A stretch of 45,577 nt of DNA from Gammaproteobacteria bacterium (GTDB lineage: Bacteria; Pseudomonadota; Gammaproteobacteria; Steroidobacterales; Woeseiaceae). The position numbers and the translations under genes are program-made. Below the pieces are notes generated by a model. The model saw only the letters and a program-made list of their open reading frames with translations, was not told the origin of the DNA and did not search any database. This document shows, in pieces, positions 1-9,259 of this stretch (position 1 is the first letter of the stretch; every line of letters starts with the position of its first letter). The DNA lies in the NCBI GenBank assembly GCA_029864095.1, contig JAOTUB010000001.1, positions 83,082 to 128,658 of the forward strand, in the 5' to 3' direction.

Positions 1-2007
1 TCGTACTTCGGCGATCCGGGTGCAACCCACTATTCTTCGCTCGAACAGATAACGCGAGAGAATGTTAACCAGCTCGAGGAAGCCTGGCGCTACGAAGCAC
101 CGGATCCCGGCCGCGTGCAAACCACGCCGCTTGTGATTGACGGCACGATGTACGTAGTTTCACCACGTCAAAAGGTGATCGCCCTCGATGCGGCCACGGG
201 CAAGGAAAAATGGATCTTTGATTCAGGCATTGGCGTGGAAGCTGCGGTACGGTCCGTCAGCTGGTGGAGAGAGGGCACGGAAAGCAGGCTGTTCAGCGCG
301 GTTTCTCACTATATCTACGCCATTAATCCTGCCGACGGAACGGCCATCAAGAGCTTTGGCAACAACGGGCGCATCGACCTGCGCGAGAACTTGCGCGGTG
401 ACCCGGAAAACGAGTCCTACCACGCGACCTCGCCGGGTGTCGTCTACAAGGATCTGTACATTCTTGGCGGACGAGTAACAGAGGCAACGCCATCATCGCC
501 CGGTGACCAGCGCGCCTACGATGTGCGCACCGGGGAATTGCGCTGGACGTTTCACACCGTTCCAATGGCCGGAGAGCCTGGCGCGGAGACCTGGCCGGAA
601 GGTGCGCGGGAGACGCAGGGCGGCAACAACGCCTGGGGCGGTACCAGTGTTGACACGGAACTCGGCATTGTATTCATCGGCACTGGCTCGCCATCCGATG
701 ATTTCTACGGCGGCGAACGTCCGGGCGATAACCTCTACGGCGACTGCATAATCGCGCTGGATGCCAATACGGGGGAAAAGCTCTGGCACTTCCAGGCGGT
801 CCATCACGACTTGTGGGATATGGATTTTCCGGCGCCGCCGACCTTGCTGACCGTCACCCGTGACGGCAAGAAAGTACCTGCCGTCGTCGCGGCGAACAAA
901 GCCGGCTATGTTTTCATTTTTGACCGCGTGACCGGCGAGCCACTGTTTCCCATCATCGAACAGGAGGTTCCCGCCGTCAGCACAGTACCGGGCGAAGTGC
1001 CGTCACCGACACAACCGATTCCCACTCTGCCGGCGCCGCTCAACAGGCTCACTTTGTCCCGCGACGAAGTCACCGACAGGACGCCGGAAATGCGAGCGTG
1101 GGCGCAAATAGAATACGACAACATTCTTGGCGCGCAGCAGCCTTTCACGCCGCCCAGTGTCGATAAGCCAACCATGGTCATCCCGGGATGGAAAGGCGGT
1201 GCGGAATGGGGCGGCATTACTGCCGATCCCGACAATGGCATTATCTATATCAACGTCAACAACTGGATCTCTGTCGCCACACTGGCCGACACCGCCGCCT
1301 TCAAGCAGAGTGGAGAGGGCGCGCGCACCTATCGGGCACAATGCATGGGATGCCATGGCGACCCAAGGGAAGCATCCGCCGCGCTGTTCTCACTCGTTGG
1401 TGTGGATCAGCGGCTGTCGGAGGAGGAGATGGCGGACGTCATTACAAATGGCCGCGGTGTCATGCCGGGCTATCCGCTGCTACAGGCACCCACCGTTACC
1501 AATATTATTTCCTACATTACCAGCGGCGAGGACAGTGTGGCTCCGGCGCGCCTGCGCAATCGTAGCAGCAACACGAAGTACGTCTTCACCGGCTACGACT
1601 ATTTTTACGATCCGGAAGGCTACCCGGCATGGCAGACGCCATGGGCCACGTTCAACGCCATCAATATGAATACCGGGAAGTATCTTTGGACTGTGCCTTT
1701 CGGTGAGTACGAGGAGCTTGCCGAACAAGGTCTTACCAACACCGGTTCTGAGAATCATGGTGGCTCCGTACTCACCTCAACCGGGGTGTTGTTTGCGGGC
1801 GGCACTTGGAAAGACCGGAAATTTTACGCATACGACAGCGCGAATGGCGAAATTCTGTGGGCAGGGCTGATGCCTGGCTATGATCGAGCGACGCCCGCTA
1901 CCTATGCCGTGGACGGCAAACAGTATGTGGTTATTGCGGGCAACCCGAAGCGGAATTCCGGCGGCGAATATGGCTTGGTAACCTATGTCGCCTTCGCCCT
2001 GCCCTGA
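1..2007 (+). CDS. PQQ-dependent dehydrogenase with internal cytochrome c domain (5' end outside window)
   Basis: Quinoprotein alcohol/sugar dehydrogenase, probably periplasmic, passing electrons from a PQQ cofactor to its own haem c. The frame is open from base 1, so the start and signal peptide lie upstream; 668 residues are visible. The opening residues (YSSLEQIT, NVNQLEEAW) match the first propeller blade of the family. Repeated blade motifs such as ALDAATGKEKW and ALDANTGEKLW follow, with HHDLWDMDFPAPP in the middle. A haem-binding CMGCH sits at about residue 448, inserted before the last blades, as in membrane glucose dehydrogenase-like quinoproteins with a built-in cytochrome. The next gene on the same strand is a GntR regulator. 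Substrate unknown: sugar and alcohol are both possible. Family assignment is firm; substrate is not. Confidence 0.9.
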   Translation, partial: SYFGDPGATHYSSLEQITRENVNQLEEAWRYEAPDPGRVQTTPLVIDGTMYVVSPRQKVIALDAATGKEKWIFDSGIGVEAAVRSVSWWREGTESRLFSAVSHYIYAINPADGTAIKSFGNNGRIDLRENLRGDPENESYHATSPGVVYKDLYILGGRVTEATPSSPGDQRAYDVRTGELRWTFHTVPMAGEPGAETWPEGARETQGGNNAWGGTSVDTELGIVFIGTGSPSDDFYGGERPGDNLYGDCIIALDANTGEKLWHFQAVHHDLWDMDFPAPPTLLTVTRDGKKVPAVVAANKAGYVFIFDRVTGEPLFPIIEQEVPAVSTVPGEVPSPTQPIPTLPAPLNRLTLSRDEVTDRTPEMRAWAQIEYDNILGAQQPFTPPSVDKPTMVIPGWKGGAEWGGITADPDNGIIYINVNNWISVATLADTAAFKQSGEGARTYRAQCMGCHGDPREASAALFSLVGVDQRLSEEEMADVITNGRGVMPGYPLLQAPTVTNIISYITSGEDSVAPARLRNRSSNTKYVFTGYDYFYDPEGYPAWQTPWATFNAINMNTGKYLWTVPFGEYEELAEQGLTNTGSENHGGSVLTSTGVLFAGGTWKDRKFYAYDSANGEILWAGLMPGYDRATPATYAVDGKQYVVIAGNPKRNSGGEYGLVTYVAFALP

Positions 2008-2088
2008 CCAATCGGCGGTCACTTGCGCCTCGATGCAACTACCGGTCTTGTGCCCGCCGCGCCAACAACGCTATGATCCGGTGTGAAG

Positions 2089-2103
2089 TGCATATTTTGT
2101 ACA
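2089..2103. promoter_or_regulatory. Possible operator before the GntR gene
   Basis: TGCATATTTTGTACA lies 12 bases before the GntR start codon. It contains TTTGTACA, also found before the divergent SDR gene (6025-6032), and resembles the TGTATACA sites elsewhere in the window. This position would suit autoregulation. The palindrome is imperfect, so this is inference. Confidence 0.35.
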
Positions 2104-2114
2104 GAGATTAACCC

Positions 2115-2786
2115 ATGAGAGCCCCGACGACGATAGTCAACTTTGTTCACGACAAGCTGCGCGACGAAATCATCAGCGGACGCTATGCGCCGGGTATGCG
2201 GCTAAACGAGAGTAAGATCGCTCGCGAGATGGACATCAGCCGCATTCCCGTCCGGGAGGCGCTGGTTCGTTTGCGGGAGCAAGGCCTGGTCATGAAACAT
2301 GACCGTCGCGGCATGTTTGTTACCGAACTGACCACCAAGCAAATGCAGCAAATCAATAGTGTCAGGATCGTACTGGAAGCCGAAGCGCTGAGGCTCTGCA
2401 GGGCGCGTATAAAGAGCAATAAGAAGCGGGCAGACAAGCTGAAATCGCTGCTCCAAAAGATGGAAGAGTGGGACGGCGACAGTGGTGTCGACGCCGCCGA
2501 AATCGATATTGAGTTTCATCGCACGATCTGGGCTACCGCCGGTAATCCGTATCTGGTGGACACACTGGACTCGCTTTGTACCCCGTTGTTTGTCCACTCC
2601 GCGCTGCAGCATGTGAGCGCGGAAACTACTAAATGGCGCCTGAATCATCATCATGCGCTGCTCGATGTAGTACTCGGAACTTCAGAAAAGACGGCGGAAG
2701 AAGTCGTAATTGCTCACCTGAAAGCCTATTACATCGAACCCGAGAAATATTCCAGCATTGGCGAGACGACGGCACAAAGCGACTGA
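2115..2786 (+). CDS. GntR family transcriptional regulator, FCD (FadR-like) subfamily
   Basis: DNA-binding regulator of 223 residues, the usual length for the FadR/VanR group. The N-terminal winged helix-turn-helix spans roughly residues 8-75 and contains the typical RIPVREALVRLREQGLV recognition region. The C-terminal all-helical FCD ligand domain (about 80-215) contains EIDIEFHRTIW and the histidine-rich NHHHALLDVV segment that normally helps bind metal and an organic acid. ATG start at 2115. It is the only regulator seen in the window, between a quinoprotein dehydrogenase gene and a gluconate-type permease operon, so a sugar acid or similar carboxylate is the likely effector. GTATA/TATAC palindromes before several neighbouring operons are candidate targets. 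Family certain; ligand and regulon inferred. Confidence 0.9.
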   Translation: MRAPTTIVNFVHDKLRDEIISGRYAPGMRLNESKIAREMDISRIPVREALVRLREQGLVMKHDRRGMFVTELTTKQMQQINSVRIVLEAEALRLCRARIKSNKKRADKLKSLLQKMEEWDGDSGVDAAEIDIEFHRTIWATAGNPYLVDTLDSLCTPLFVHSALQHVSAETTKWRLNHHHALLDVVLGTSEKTAEEVVIAHLKAYYIEPEKYSSIGETTAQSD

Positions 2787-2808
2787 ACAAGGAGCAGCGC
2801 AATCCTGC

Positions 2809-4206
2809 TCAGAAAACCAGCCACCACATCGCCAGCACCATCGCGAACCCAACCAGGCCCACAATTGTCGTCATCACCGTAAGAGTCTTGAGCGTCTGCG
2901 CCTCGCTCATTCCCAGGTAACGGCTCACCAGCCAGAATCCAGAATCGTTTACGTGTGACAGCACCGATGACCCGGAGGCAATCGCGATGACCACCAGTGC
3001 CAGTTGCGGATCGCTGTAAACCGTTCCGGCTGCCTCGGTTGCTTCCACCACGGGTGCCGTAAGTCCGGCCCCGGTTATCATCGCCACCGTCGCCGAGCCT
3101 TGCGCCACGCGAATAATCGCCGAGACAATGAAGGCGAAAACGACGATCGGCACGCCCTGCCCGCCTACTGCGCTAGCAAGGTCAGCACCCATCCCGGAAT
3201 CGATCAGGATTTGCTTGAATGCACCGCCGGCACCGGTAATGACAACGACGACACCGGCGGGCTCGAGAGACCTGGTCATGATGCGTGCCAGATCGAGCCG
3301 GGCGATTCGTTTGCGGATGCCGAAGAAGTAATAGGCGGCGAGAGTAGCTACGATCAGTGCCGAAAACGGGTGGCCCAGAAACTCCAGCAAAGTGCGCAAA
3401 CCGCCGTCAGGGAGCCAGTACTTGGCAGTCGCTCCTGACAGGATCAGCACCAGCGGCAGGATTATTGCCAGCGTAGCGGCTAGCGCGCCGGCCTCCAGCG
3501 CTCCTTCGGCCGGTTCCATATCCATGTCGGCGGGACTCACCTCGCCATCGGCGGGCGGCGGAGCGTGATGGTCCCCGTACTCGCCGATCCACCTTAGTGC
3601 CAGCGGCGTATATAACGGTCCGGCGATTATCATCGCGGGCAGCCCCGCGATAACGCCGATCATGATGACCCACGCAAGATCCGCGTTTAACAGATCCGCC
3701 ACCGCAATGGGGCCGGGAGTGGGCGGCACCATCGTGTGAGTGACCATCATTCCCGCAAGCAGCGGCAGGCCAAAATACACCACCATCTTGCCGGTCCGAT
3801 GCGCCAGCCCATAGAGTAGTGGCGCCAGGATTATTAGCGCGACATCCAGGAACACGGGTATGGACACGAGAAAACCGACAAGCGCCAACGCCCATTGCGT
3901 GCCGCGTGAGCCTGATCGCGCCACCATCGCCTTGGCCAGATTCTGGATGCCGCCGGAGGCCTCCAATAATGCGCCGAACATCGCGCCGAGCCCAACGACT
4001 GTGGCCACATAACCAAGTGTGCCACCGATGCCATTACGTACCGAATCGATGGCCGCCAGTGGATCCATACCGGCAGTAACGCCGAAGCCAATTGCTACAA
4101 TCAACAGCGACAGGAACGCGTGAATCTTCAGACCCAGGATCAGGACCAGCAGAATCCCAATGGAACCCGCCAGCACGATCAGTGGCGGTATATCGGCAAA
4201 TATCAT
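2809..4206 (-). CDS. GntP family gluconate:H+ symporter-like permease
   Basis: Inner-membrane permease of 465 residues, close to the roughly 450 usual for the GntP family, which import gluconate and related sugar acids with protons. The protein is almost wholly hydrophobic, with about a dozen membrane segments. Family-typical stretches are MFGALLEASGGIQNLAKAM near residue 75, the MVVPPTPGP-like MVPPTPGPIAVADLL near 160, and the C-terminal SVLSHVNDSGFWLV. ATG start at 4206 with only a weak ribosome site (GTGAGAT). It is the last gene of a minus-strand group with two SDR dehydrogenases, about 200 bases after the nearer one. The context points to uptake of an aldonate or related acid; the exact substrate cannot be read from sequence. 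Confidence 0.88.
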   Translation of the reverse strand: MIFADIPPLIVLAGSIGILLVLILGLKIHAFLSLLIVAIGFGVTAGMDPLAAIDSVRNGIGGTLGYVATVVGLGAMFGALLEASGGIQNLAKAMVARSGSRGTQWALALVGFLVSIPVFLDVALIILAPLLYGLAHRTGKMVVYFGLPLLAGMMVTHTMVPPTPGPIAVADLLNADLAWVIMIGVIAGLPAMIIAGPLYTPLALRWIGEYGDHHAPPPADGEVSPADMDMEPAEGALEAGALAATLAIILPLVLILSGATAKYWLPDGGLRTLLEFLGHPFSALIVATLAAYYFFGIRKRIARLDLARIMTRSLEPAGVVVVITGAGGAFKQILIDSGMGADLASAVGGQGVPIVVFAFIVSAIIRVAQGSATVAMITGAGLTAPVVEATEAAGTVYSDPQLALVVIAIASGSSVLSHVNDSGFWLVSRYLGMSEAQTLKTLTVMTTIVGLVGFAMVLAMWWLVF

Positions 4207-4403
4207 TTCAATATCTCACAAAATGGCGTCGTCAATATGATTGCGCTGGCCCCGCGCCGGTGGTCGAAAACGCGAAAACCATGTAGGTCATGTTGTTTGT
4301 CGTCGGTTTGTCGGCGCGCGCCAGGTAGTCGATGCGCAAATTACAAACTGTCACTGTGGCCATTCCCAATATGCGAATCAGCACGGCTCTCACGAACGCC
4401 GGC

Positions 4404-5141
4404 CTAAAGGCTCATTCCACCATCAACGATGATATTTTCGCCGCTCATGTAGCGCGCCTCATCGGACGCCAATAGGACAGCAATTTCCGCAATTTCTTCC
4501 GGCGCACCAATGCGTCCCATGGGTTGGCGCGCGAGGAATTGGGCACGCGTCTTTTCCGGCTGGCCAGTCGCGGCGATCCGCTGCTGCAAAGACGGACTAT
4601 CCACTGTCCCAGGGCTGATCGAATTGCAACGCACGCCCTCGGCAATAAAATCGCGGGCTACCGACTTTGTGAGCCCGATTATTGCCGCTTTCGTTGTTGC
4701 GTAAACATAGCGGTTCGGCGCCGCCATCACCGAAGATACGACGGAGGCAATATTGATGATGGAACCATCATGCCGTGCGAGCATTGGCGGCAAAAAACTT
4801 TTGATCATCAGGTGCATCGTGCTGACATTGATTCTGAAACACCGTTCAAGTTCTTCCAAAGAAGCATCGAGCACCGTTCCTTCAGCTACGACACCGACGC
4901 AATTCACCAAGACGGAAACTTTCTGATATTCCGCAGCCAGTCGCCTGACCGCTTGTTCGTCGGTGACGTCGACTACGGCCGTTCGAACTCCGCTTTCGCT
5001 CGCCAGAGCATTAAGTGCGGATTCGTTCAGGTCAACCGCCACCGTATCGGCACCCTCACGATCAAAAGCCGCGGCTATCGCCCGGCCGATCCCCTGACCA
5101 CCGGCGCTAACGATACAAGTCTTACCTTTCAGCCTTGGCAA
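4404..5141 (-). CDS. SDR family NAD(P)-dependent oxidoreductase
   Basis: Cytosolic short-chain dehydrogenase of 245 residues, full length for a classical SDR. The nucleotide-binding glycine motif AGGQGIG is at residues 13-19, an NCVG variant of NNAG near 80, the catalytic serine region near 133-136 and the Tyr-x-x-x-Lys pair at Y147/K151. The start is a TTG at 5141 with a GGGAG ribosome site about 8 bases before it; no ATG fits. It follows the upstream SDR gene by 18 bases and precedes the gluconate-type permease, so the three are probably co-transcribed. Sugar-acid or sugar-lactone oxidation is plausible; the substrate is not shown by the sequence. Confidence 0.88.
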   Translation of the reverse strand: MPRLKGKTCIVSAGGQGIGRAIAAAFDREGADTVAVDLNESALNALASESGVRTAVVDVTDEQAVRRLAAEYQKVSVLVNCVGVVAEGTVLDASLEELERCFRINVSTMHLMIKSFLPPMLARHDGSIINIASVVSSVMAAPNRYVYATTKAAIIGLTKSVARDFIAEGVRCNSISPGTVDSPSLQQRIAATGQPEKTRAQFLARQPMGRIGAPEEIAEIAVLLASDEARYMSGENIIVDGGMSL

Positions 5142-5159
5142 AGTGCGCTCCCTGTGGTG

Positions 5160-6011
5160 CTAACAGGCGTAAGTGCCATCTCCACCGTCCACGAGCAAGA
5201 CCTGTCCGGAAATGTAGCGACTATCGGGTCCGGCGAAATAGCTGACAGCGTCAGCGATCTCCGCGGGGCTGGCGTAGCGTATGAGGGATGGCCCTGAATC
5301 GTCCATTTTCGAATCTGTCTCTCGCGTCGCCATAAATCGCGCGGTCTTGGTCGGGCCGGGGCTGACGACATTGGCGCGCACGCCGCTTTCGCGCAACTCG
5401 CTGGCAAGACTTCGCGTATAGTGAACCACGGCAGCCTTGGCACAGGCGTAGCCAACTTCTTCGGTGCTACCGCGGTGAGCGAGAATGCTACCTATAGTCA
5501 GGATGGAGCCGCATTTGCGATCGACCATACCGGGCGCAACCTCGCGACACATCAACATGGTGCCAATTAGATTGCGGCCCAGCACTGCGAGCACATCATC
5601 GACCTTGAAATTTGTAGGTGTCGCAGGGCTCGGCTTGTCGCCGTTGGCCCCGACATCACCACCGGCGCAATTAACGAGAATCGAAATAGGTCCCAGCATA
5701 TTCTCGGCGGCCGCCACCAACGCCTTCACAGCCGCCTCGTCTGTCAAATCGCCCACCACCGCGACAACGTCAGCGGCACTGCTGTCGTTCATCGATTCTG
5801 CCAGCGCGGAGAGGCTCGCGGCCTCCCCAAAACGCGACGGAGCTTCCTCATTGATGTCGTGCAAAACGACATTTGCGCCCAGCGACAGCAATTTTTCGGC
5901 GATCGTGCGGCCCAGACCTCGACCGGAACCTGTTACAAGAGCAACCTGTCCTTCAAGGGGCAGCGCCGAGTTATCGGCGGCGCTCGCGCCAGAGGGCTCT
6001 GAGATGGCCAT
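5160..6011 (-). CDS. SDR family NAD(P)-dependent oxidoreductase
   Basis: Short-chain dehydrogenase/reductase of 283 residues, longer than its neighbour because of an N-terminal extension of about 20 residues and a loop rich in Ser/Ala near residues 60-80. The cofactor motif GSGRGLG is at 28-34, NCAGG near 114 and the catalytic Y188/K192 in VGYACAK. ATG start at 6011 with a strong GAGGAG site 6 bases upstream. First gene of the minus-strand SDR-SDR-permease group. A perfect palindrome (6037-6050) lies 26-39 bases before its start, over the likely -10 region, so repression by the GntR protein is a reasonable guess. Substrate not known. Confidence 0.88.
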   Translation of the reverse strand: MAISEPSGASAADNSALPLEGQVALVTGSGRGLGRTIAEKLLSLGANVVLHDINEEAPSRFGEAASLSALAESMNDSSAADVVAVVGDLTDEAAVKALVAAAENMLGPISILVNCAGGDVGANGDKPSPATPTNFKVDDVLAVLGRNLIGTMLMCREVAPGMVDRKCGSILTIGSILAHRGSTEEVGYACAKAAVVHYTRSLASELRESGVRANVVSPGPTKTARFMATRETDSKMDDSGPSLIRYASPAEIADAVSYFAGPDSRYISGQVLLVDGGDGTYAC

Positions 6012-6024
6012 TTCTTCTCCTCAA

Positions 6025-6050
6025 TTTGTACATAGAATACAATTTTGTAT
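6025..6050. promoter_or_regulatory. Candidate GntR operator: TTTGTACA plus ATACAA-TT-TTGTAT palindrome
   Basis: Positions 6037-6050 form a perfect inverted repeat with 6-base arms and a 2-base spacer. TTTGTACA lies directly beside it (6025-6032). Read on the minus strand the block covers the likely -10 region (TATTCT or TATGTA) of the SDR gene starting at 6011. The AT-rich palindrome type is common among FCD-type GntR operators. Binding itself is inferred. Confidence 0.5.
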
Positions 6051-6129
6051 GCGCCGAGGAAAGCACTGTTTATTAATGATTTATGGATTCGGCAATCAGC
6101 CGAGGCTGCTGCTATTCCCACAGAAAAAC

Positions 6130-6143
6130 TATACACTATATAC
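6130..6143. promoter_or_regulatory. TATAC-rich motif before the haem c lipoprotein operon
   Basis: TATACACTATATAC lies 31-44 bases before the ATG at 6175. It shares ACTATATAC with the promoter motif at 14092-14100 and, with one change, 30348-30356. It can act as a -10 box and as part of an operator; the two readings do not exclude each other. Confidence 0.4.
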
Positions 6144-6174
6144 AGATTAGTCGTACGAATTGCGAGACGATCAC

Positions 6175-8784
6175 ATGACCGACCGCGGAAATACCCTGGC
6201 CAGGCTCACCACGGTTTTTGTAACCAGTGCGATTGCCGTCGGCTGCACGCACGATGATTTGCCGCGGTCGCCGGTTGACCGACCCTGGCCTGCACCGGTC
6301 ACGACCCAGGTGCCACCGCCGGAGCTGCCGCTCAGCCCGGAAGATGCGCTGGCGACCTTTACCATGCCGCCAGGCTATAGCGTGGAGCTGGCCGCGGCAG
6401 AGCCGTTATTGAAAGACCCGATCCTGGCCGAGTTTGATGGCGACGGTCGCTTGTGGGTGCTCGAAATGCACAGCTTCGCGTATCACCCGGATATGTCGAA
6501 TTCATTCGATCCGATCAATGAACTGGTGGTTCTCGAAGATGCCAATGACGACGGCATGTTCGACACGCGAACGGTGTTTATGGGCGAACTCATCATGCCG
6601 CGCGCATTCAAAATTCTCGACAAGAACTGTGCATTGGTAGGCGCGCCGCCCAACCTGTTTCATGCGTGCGACCTCGACGGCGACCTGGTGTCTGATACCC
6701 GGGAGGTGATCGAAACCACGTTTGCGACGCAAGGTGTCGTTGAGCACGGCGCCAATGGCCTTTATTGGGGCATGGACAACACCATTGTGGTATCCGAACA
6801 CGAGTGGAATCTGCAGCGCAACGCGCACGGTTTCCATACCGCACCGAGCCTTCGCCGTGGTCAATGGGGTGTCACGCAGGACAATAGCGGTCGCATCTAT
6901 CGTAATGTCAACACCGACCCATTGTTCGTGGACTACATCGCGCCGGAGTATTACGCGCGAAACCCGAACCTGATTCGCACTACTGGTTTGTACGACAACC
7001 TGGTGAACCAGGACGACACATTGATTTGGCCGGCGCGTCCGACGCCGGGGCTCAATCGCGGCTATCGCGTCGAAATGCGCAGACCCGACGGCTCTTCCAG
7101 TTATTATGGCGGCGTTTCTTCACCGATGATCTATCGCGGCGATCGTCTGCCCGAGGAGTTATACGAACAGGCGTTCGTAGTGGACGGCCCGACCAATCTC
7201 GTTCACATGCTTTACCTTAAAGACGATGGAGAGGGTCAGCTCAGTGCCGGCGACTACTACGAGAAAGGCGAATTCCTGAACTCTCCGGACGAGCGCTTTC
7301 GCCCGGTCGCGCTGATTCCTGGCTGGGATGGCACTTTCTATGTGCTCGACATGTACCGAGGCGTCTCGCAGGACGGTCCGCTGCAAACCGACTATCTGCG
7401 TACCTACATCAACGAGCGAAAATTGTGGGAACATATAAATCTTGGGCGGCTCTACCGGGTCACGTACACCGGTTGGCGGGCGGACGAGAAACCGTCGATG
7501 AGCGACGATACCGCGGAGGATCTGGTTGCGCATCTGTCCCATACGAACGGATGGTGGCGCGACACTGCGCAACAATTACTTATTCAGCGCGCCGACCCGG
7601 CAGCCGTTCCAGCTCTCAAAGCGCTGACGCAGAACTCCGACAACCAACACGCACGCCTGCACGCCGTGTGGACGCTTTCAGGCCTTGACGCTTCGGGACT
7701 CGACGCGCTCGATGCAGATACTGTGACAGCGGCGCTTCAGGACGAATGGTGGGCGATACGCGCCGCCGGATTGCGCCTTGCCGAGCGCTGGCTTCGAGAC
7801 GGCGACGCGGCGATGCTTGGCGCCGTAATGGCCAGGCTCGATGATGGGCACTGGCAGGTTCGTCGTCAGCTGGCCGCAAGTCTGGGCGCACTGCCCGTGA
7901 ATGAGCGCGTCACAAACATCCTCAGAGTATTGCGCCTGTACGGTGATGACAAAGTCGTGGTCGACGCAGCAATCAGCGGCCTGGCGGGCATCGAGGACGG
8001 CGTTCTCGAGGTCTGGCTCGACGCGCCGGATCCACATCCCGACGTCGCTGGAATGCTTGCCGGAGCAATCGCCAAGCGCATCGACATCGAGGCTACAGAG
8101 CAGCTGATCAAATATTCGACGAATGCGGACCATTCCGACGGGGTGCGCATTGCGTTGCTCGAAGGCATGAAGCTGGGACTGGAAGGTGCCGACGGCCGCG
8201 TGCGGGGACAAGCGGTAGCCGGCGGGCGAGCTGGCAGTCGCCCACCGGGCATGCGCCCTCCCCCGACCCCGTCGATTCGTATTGAATTGCCGACCGAACC
8301 TTCGGCACTTGCGGCGATGGCGGACGGCAACGACGCACTGGCGGAGGCAGCGAATAACGCGATCGCCGTTACAGGCTGGCCTGGCAAACCGCGTCAGCTC
8401 GCCAGAGCTCGCAGCGAAGCAGAGGAAGCATTGTTTCAGAGCGGCAAAGAAATCTATGCGGGTTTGTGTGTCGGCTGCCACGGCGCAGAAGGTCAGGGCA
8501 TGGCAAACATTGGCGCAGCGCTTGCGGGCTCGGAGTTCGTAACAGGAGACGCGAGCATCTCGGCCCGAATTCTACTGCATGGCAAGGAAGGCTCAATCGG
8601 CTTGATGCCTCCGGTGGCAGGTTTTACCGACGAACAGATCGCCGCGGTCATTACCTACATTCGCGGCTCATTTGGAAACATTGCGGATCCAGTTCCTACG
8701 GTCGCGGCCAAGGAGTATCGGCAGGCCTACGTACATCGTGATAGCCCCTGGACTGACGAGGAACTCTCGCAGCGGGCACGATAG
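6175..8784 (+). CDS. Lipoprotein with beta-propeller (membrane-bound dehydrogenase-like), HEAT-like repeats and C-terminal cytochrome c
   Basis: Large exported electron-transfer protein of 869 residues. ATG at 6175 is preferred over an in-frame TTG at 6160 because it gives a lipoprotein signal with lipobox AIAVGC. A propeller domain (about 60-430; [30 protein letters not shown]) resembles the membrane-bound dehydrogenase domain known from Planctomycetes and other groups. Helical repeats follow (about 450-680), then a cytochrome c domain with CVGCH at about 765-769 and a distal [13 protein letters not shown] methionine-ligand region. It is followed 19 bases later by the 2Fe-2S subunit of a molybdenum hydroxylase, which lacks its own cytochrome, so this protein is a likely electron acceptor for it. 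That role is inference; haem attachment and export are well supported. Confidence 0.82.
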   Translation: MTDRGNTLARLTTVFVTSAIAVGCTHDDLPRSPVDRPWPAPVTTQVPPPELPLSPEDALATFTMPPGYSVELAAAEPLLKDPILAEFDGDGRLWVLEMHSFAYHPDMSNSFDPINELVVLEDANDDGMFDTRTVFMGELIMPRAFKILDKNCALVGAPPNLFHACDLDGDLVSDTREVIETTFATQGVVEHGANGLYWGMDNTIVVSEHEWNLQRNAHGFHTAPSLRRGQWGVTQDNSGRIYRNVNTDPLFVDYIAPEYYARNPNLIRTTGLYDNLVNQDDTLIWPARPTPGLNRGYRVEMRRPDGSSSYYGGVSSPMIYRGDRLPEELYEQAFVVDGPTNLVHMLYLKDDGEGQLSAGDYYEKGEFLNSPDERFRPVALIPGWDGTFYVLDMYRGVSQDGPLQTDYLRTYINERKLWEHINLGRLYRVTYTGWRADEKPSMSDDTAEDLVAHLSHTNGWWRDTAQQLLIQRADPAAVPALKALTQNSDNQHARLHAVWTLSGLDASGLDALDADTVTAALQDEWWAIRAAGLRLAERWLRDGDAAMLGAVMARLDDGHWQVRRQLAASLGALPVNERVTNILRVLRLYGDDKVVVDAAISGLAGIEDGVLEVWLDAPDPHPDVAGMLAGAIAKRIDIEATEQLIKYSTNADHSDGVRIALLEGMKLGLEGADGRVRGQAVAGGRAGSRPPGMRPPPTPSIRIELPTEPSALAAMADGNDALAEAANNAIAVTGWPGKPRQLARARSEAEEALFQSGKEIYAGLCVGCHGAEGQGMANIGAALAGSEFVTGDASISARILLHGKEGSIGLMPPVAGFTDEQIAAVITYIRGSFGNIADPVPTVAAKEYRQAYVHRDSPWTDEELSQRAR

Positions 8785-8803
8785 ATTCGGGAGAACATTC
8801 GAT

Positions 8804-9256
8804 ATGATCAAATTCAACGTCAACGGTAGGGCGGTCGCAGTCGATACGGATGGCGACACGCCCCTGCTTTGGGCACTGCGCGAACACCTCGGCCTTACGG
8901 GAACCAAGTATGGTTGTGGTGGCGGATTCTGCGGCGCTTGCACCGTGCACGTCGACGGCAAGGCCGTGCGATCGTGCCGGACGCCGTTGTCGGCGGTTGC
9001 CGGCAGTGATATTGGAACGATCGAAGGGTTGTCGAGAGACCGGAGCCATCCTTTACAGAAGGCGTGGATCACCGAACAAGTGCCACAATGCGGCTACTGT
9101 CAGTCGGGGCAGCTTATGCAGGCTGCCACGTTGCTGGAGAGCAACGCGAATCCGACGCGCGACGAGATAGTGCGACACATGAACGGTGTGATATGCCGCT
9201 GCGGAACATATACGCGCATTGTCGCCGCCATCCAACGCGCGGCGAAGGAGGGATAA
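8804..9256 (+). CDS. iorA: [2Fe-2S] subunit of a molybdenum hydroxylase (isoquinoline 1-oxidoreductase alpha-like)
   Basis: Small iron-sulfur subunit of 150 residues, full length for the family, carrying electrons from the molybdenum centre. The N-terminal plant-type ferredoxin domain has cysteines 38, 43, 46 and 58; the C-terminal four-helix domain binds a second cluster with cysteines 96, 99, 131 and 133 ([18 protein letters not shown]). ATG at 8804 follows a GGGAG site; longer in-frame starts run back into the upstream cytochrome gene and are unlikely. The stop is 3 bases before the large-subunit gene, so translation is probably coupled. There is no FAD subunit nearby, as is usual for IorAB-type enzymes that pass electrons to cytochrome c. 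The true substrate may be an aldehyde or N-heterocycle. Confidence 0.9.
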   Translation: MIKFNVNGRAVAVDTDGDTPLLWALREHLGLTGTKYGCGGGFCGACTVHVDGKAVRSCRTPLSAVAGSDIGTIEGLSRDRSHPLQKAWITEQVPQCGYCQSGQLMQAATLLESNANPTRDEIVRHMNGVICRCGTYTRIVAAIQRAAKEG

Positions 9257-9259
9257 GTC

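Noticed and set aside
2792..2810. GAGCAG/CTGCTC hairpin between the GntR gene and the convergent permease gene
   Set aside because: Six-base stem without a T run on either strand; too weak to call a terminator.
4207..4403. Possible small gene between permease and SDR
   Set aside because: Only short frames without motifs were seen; the stretch is read as a leader or spacer of the permease gene.
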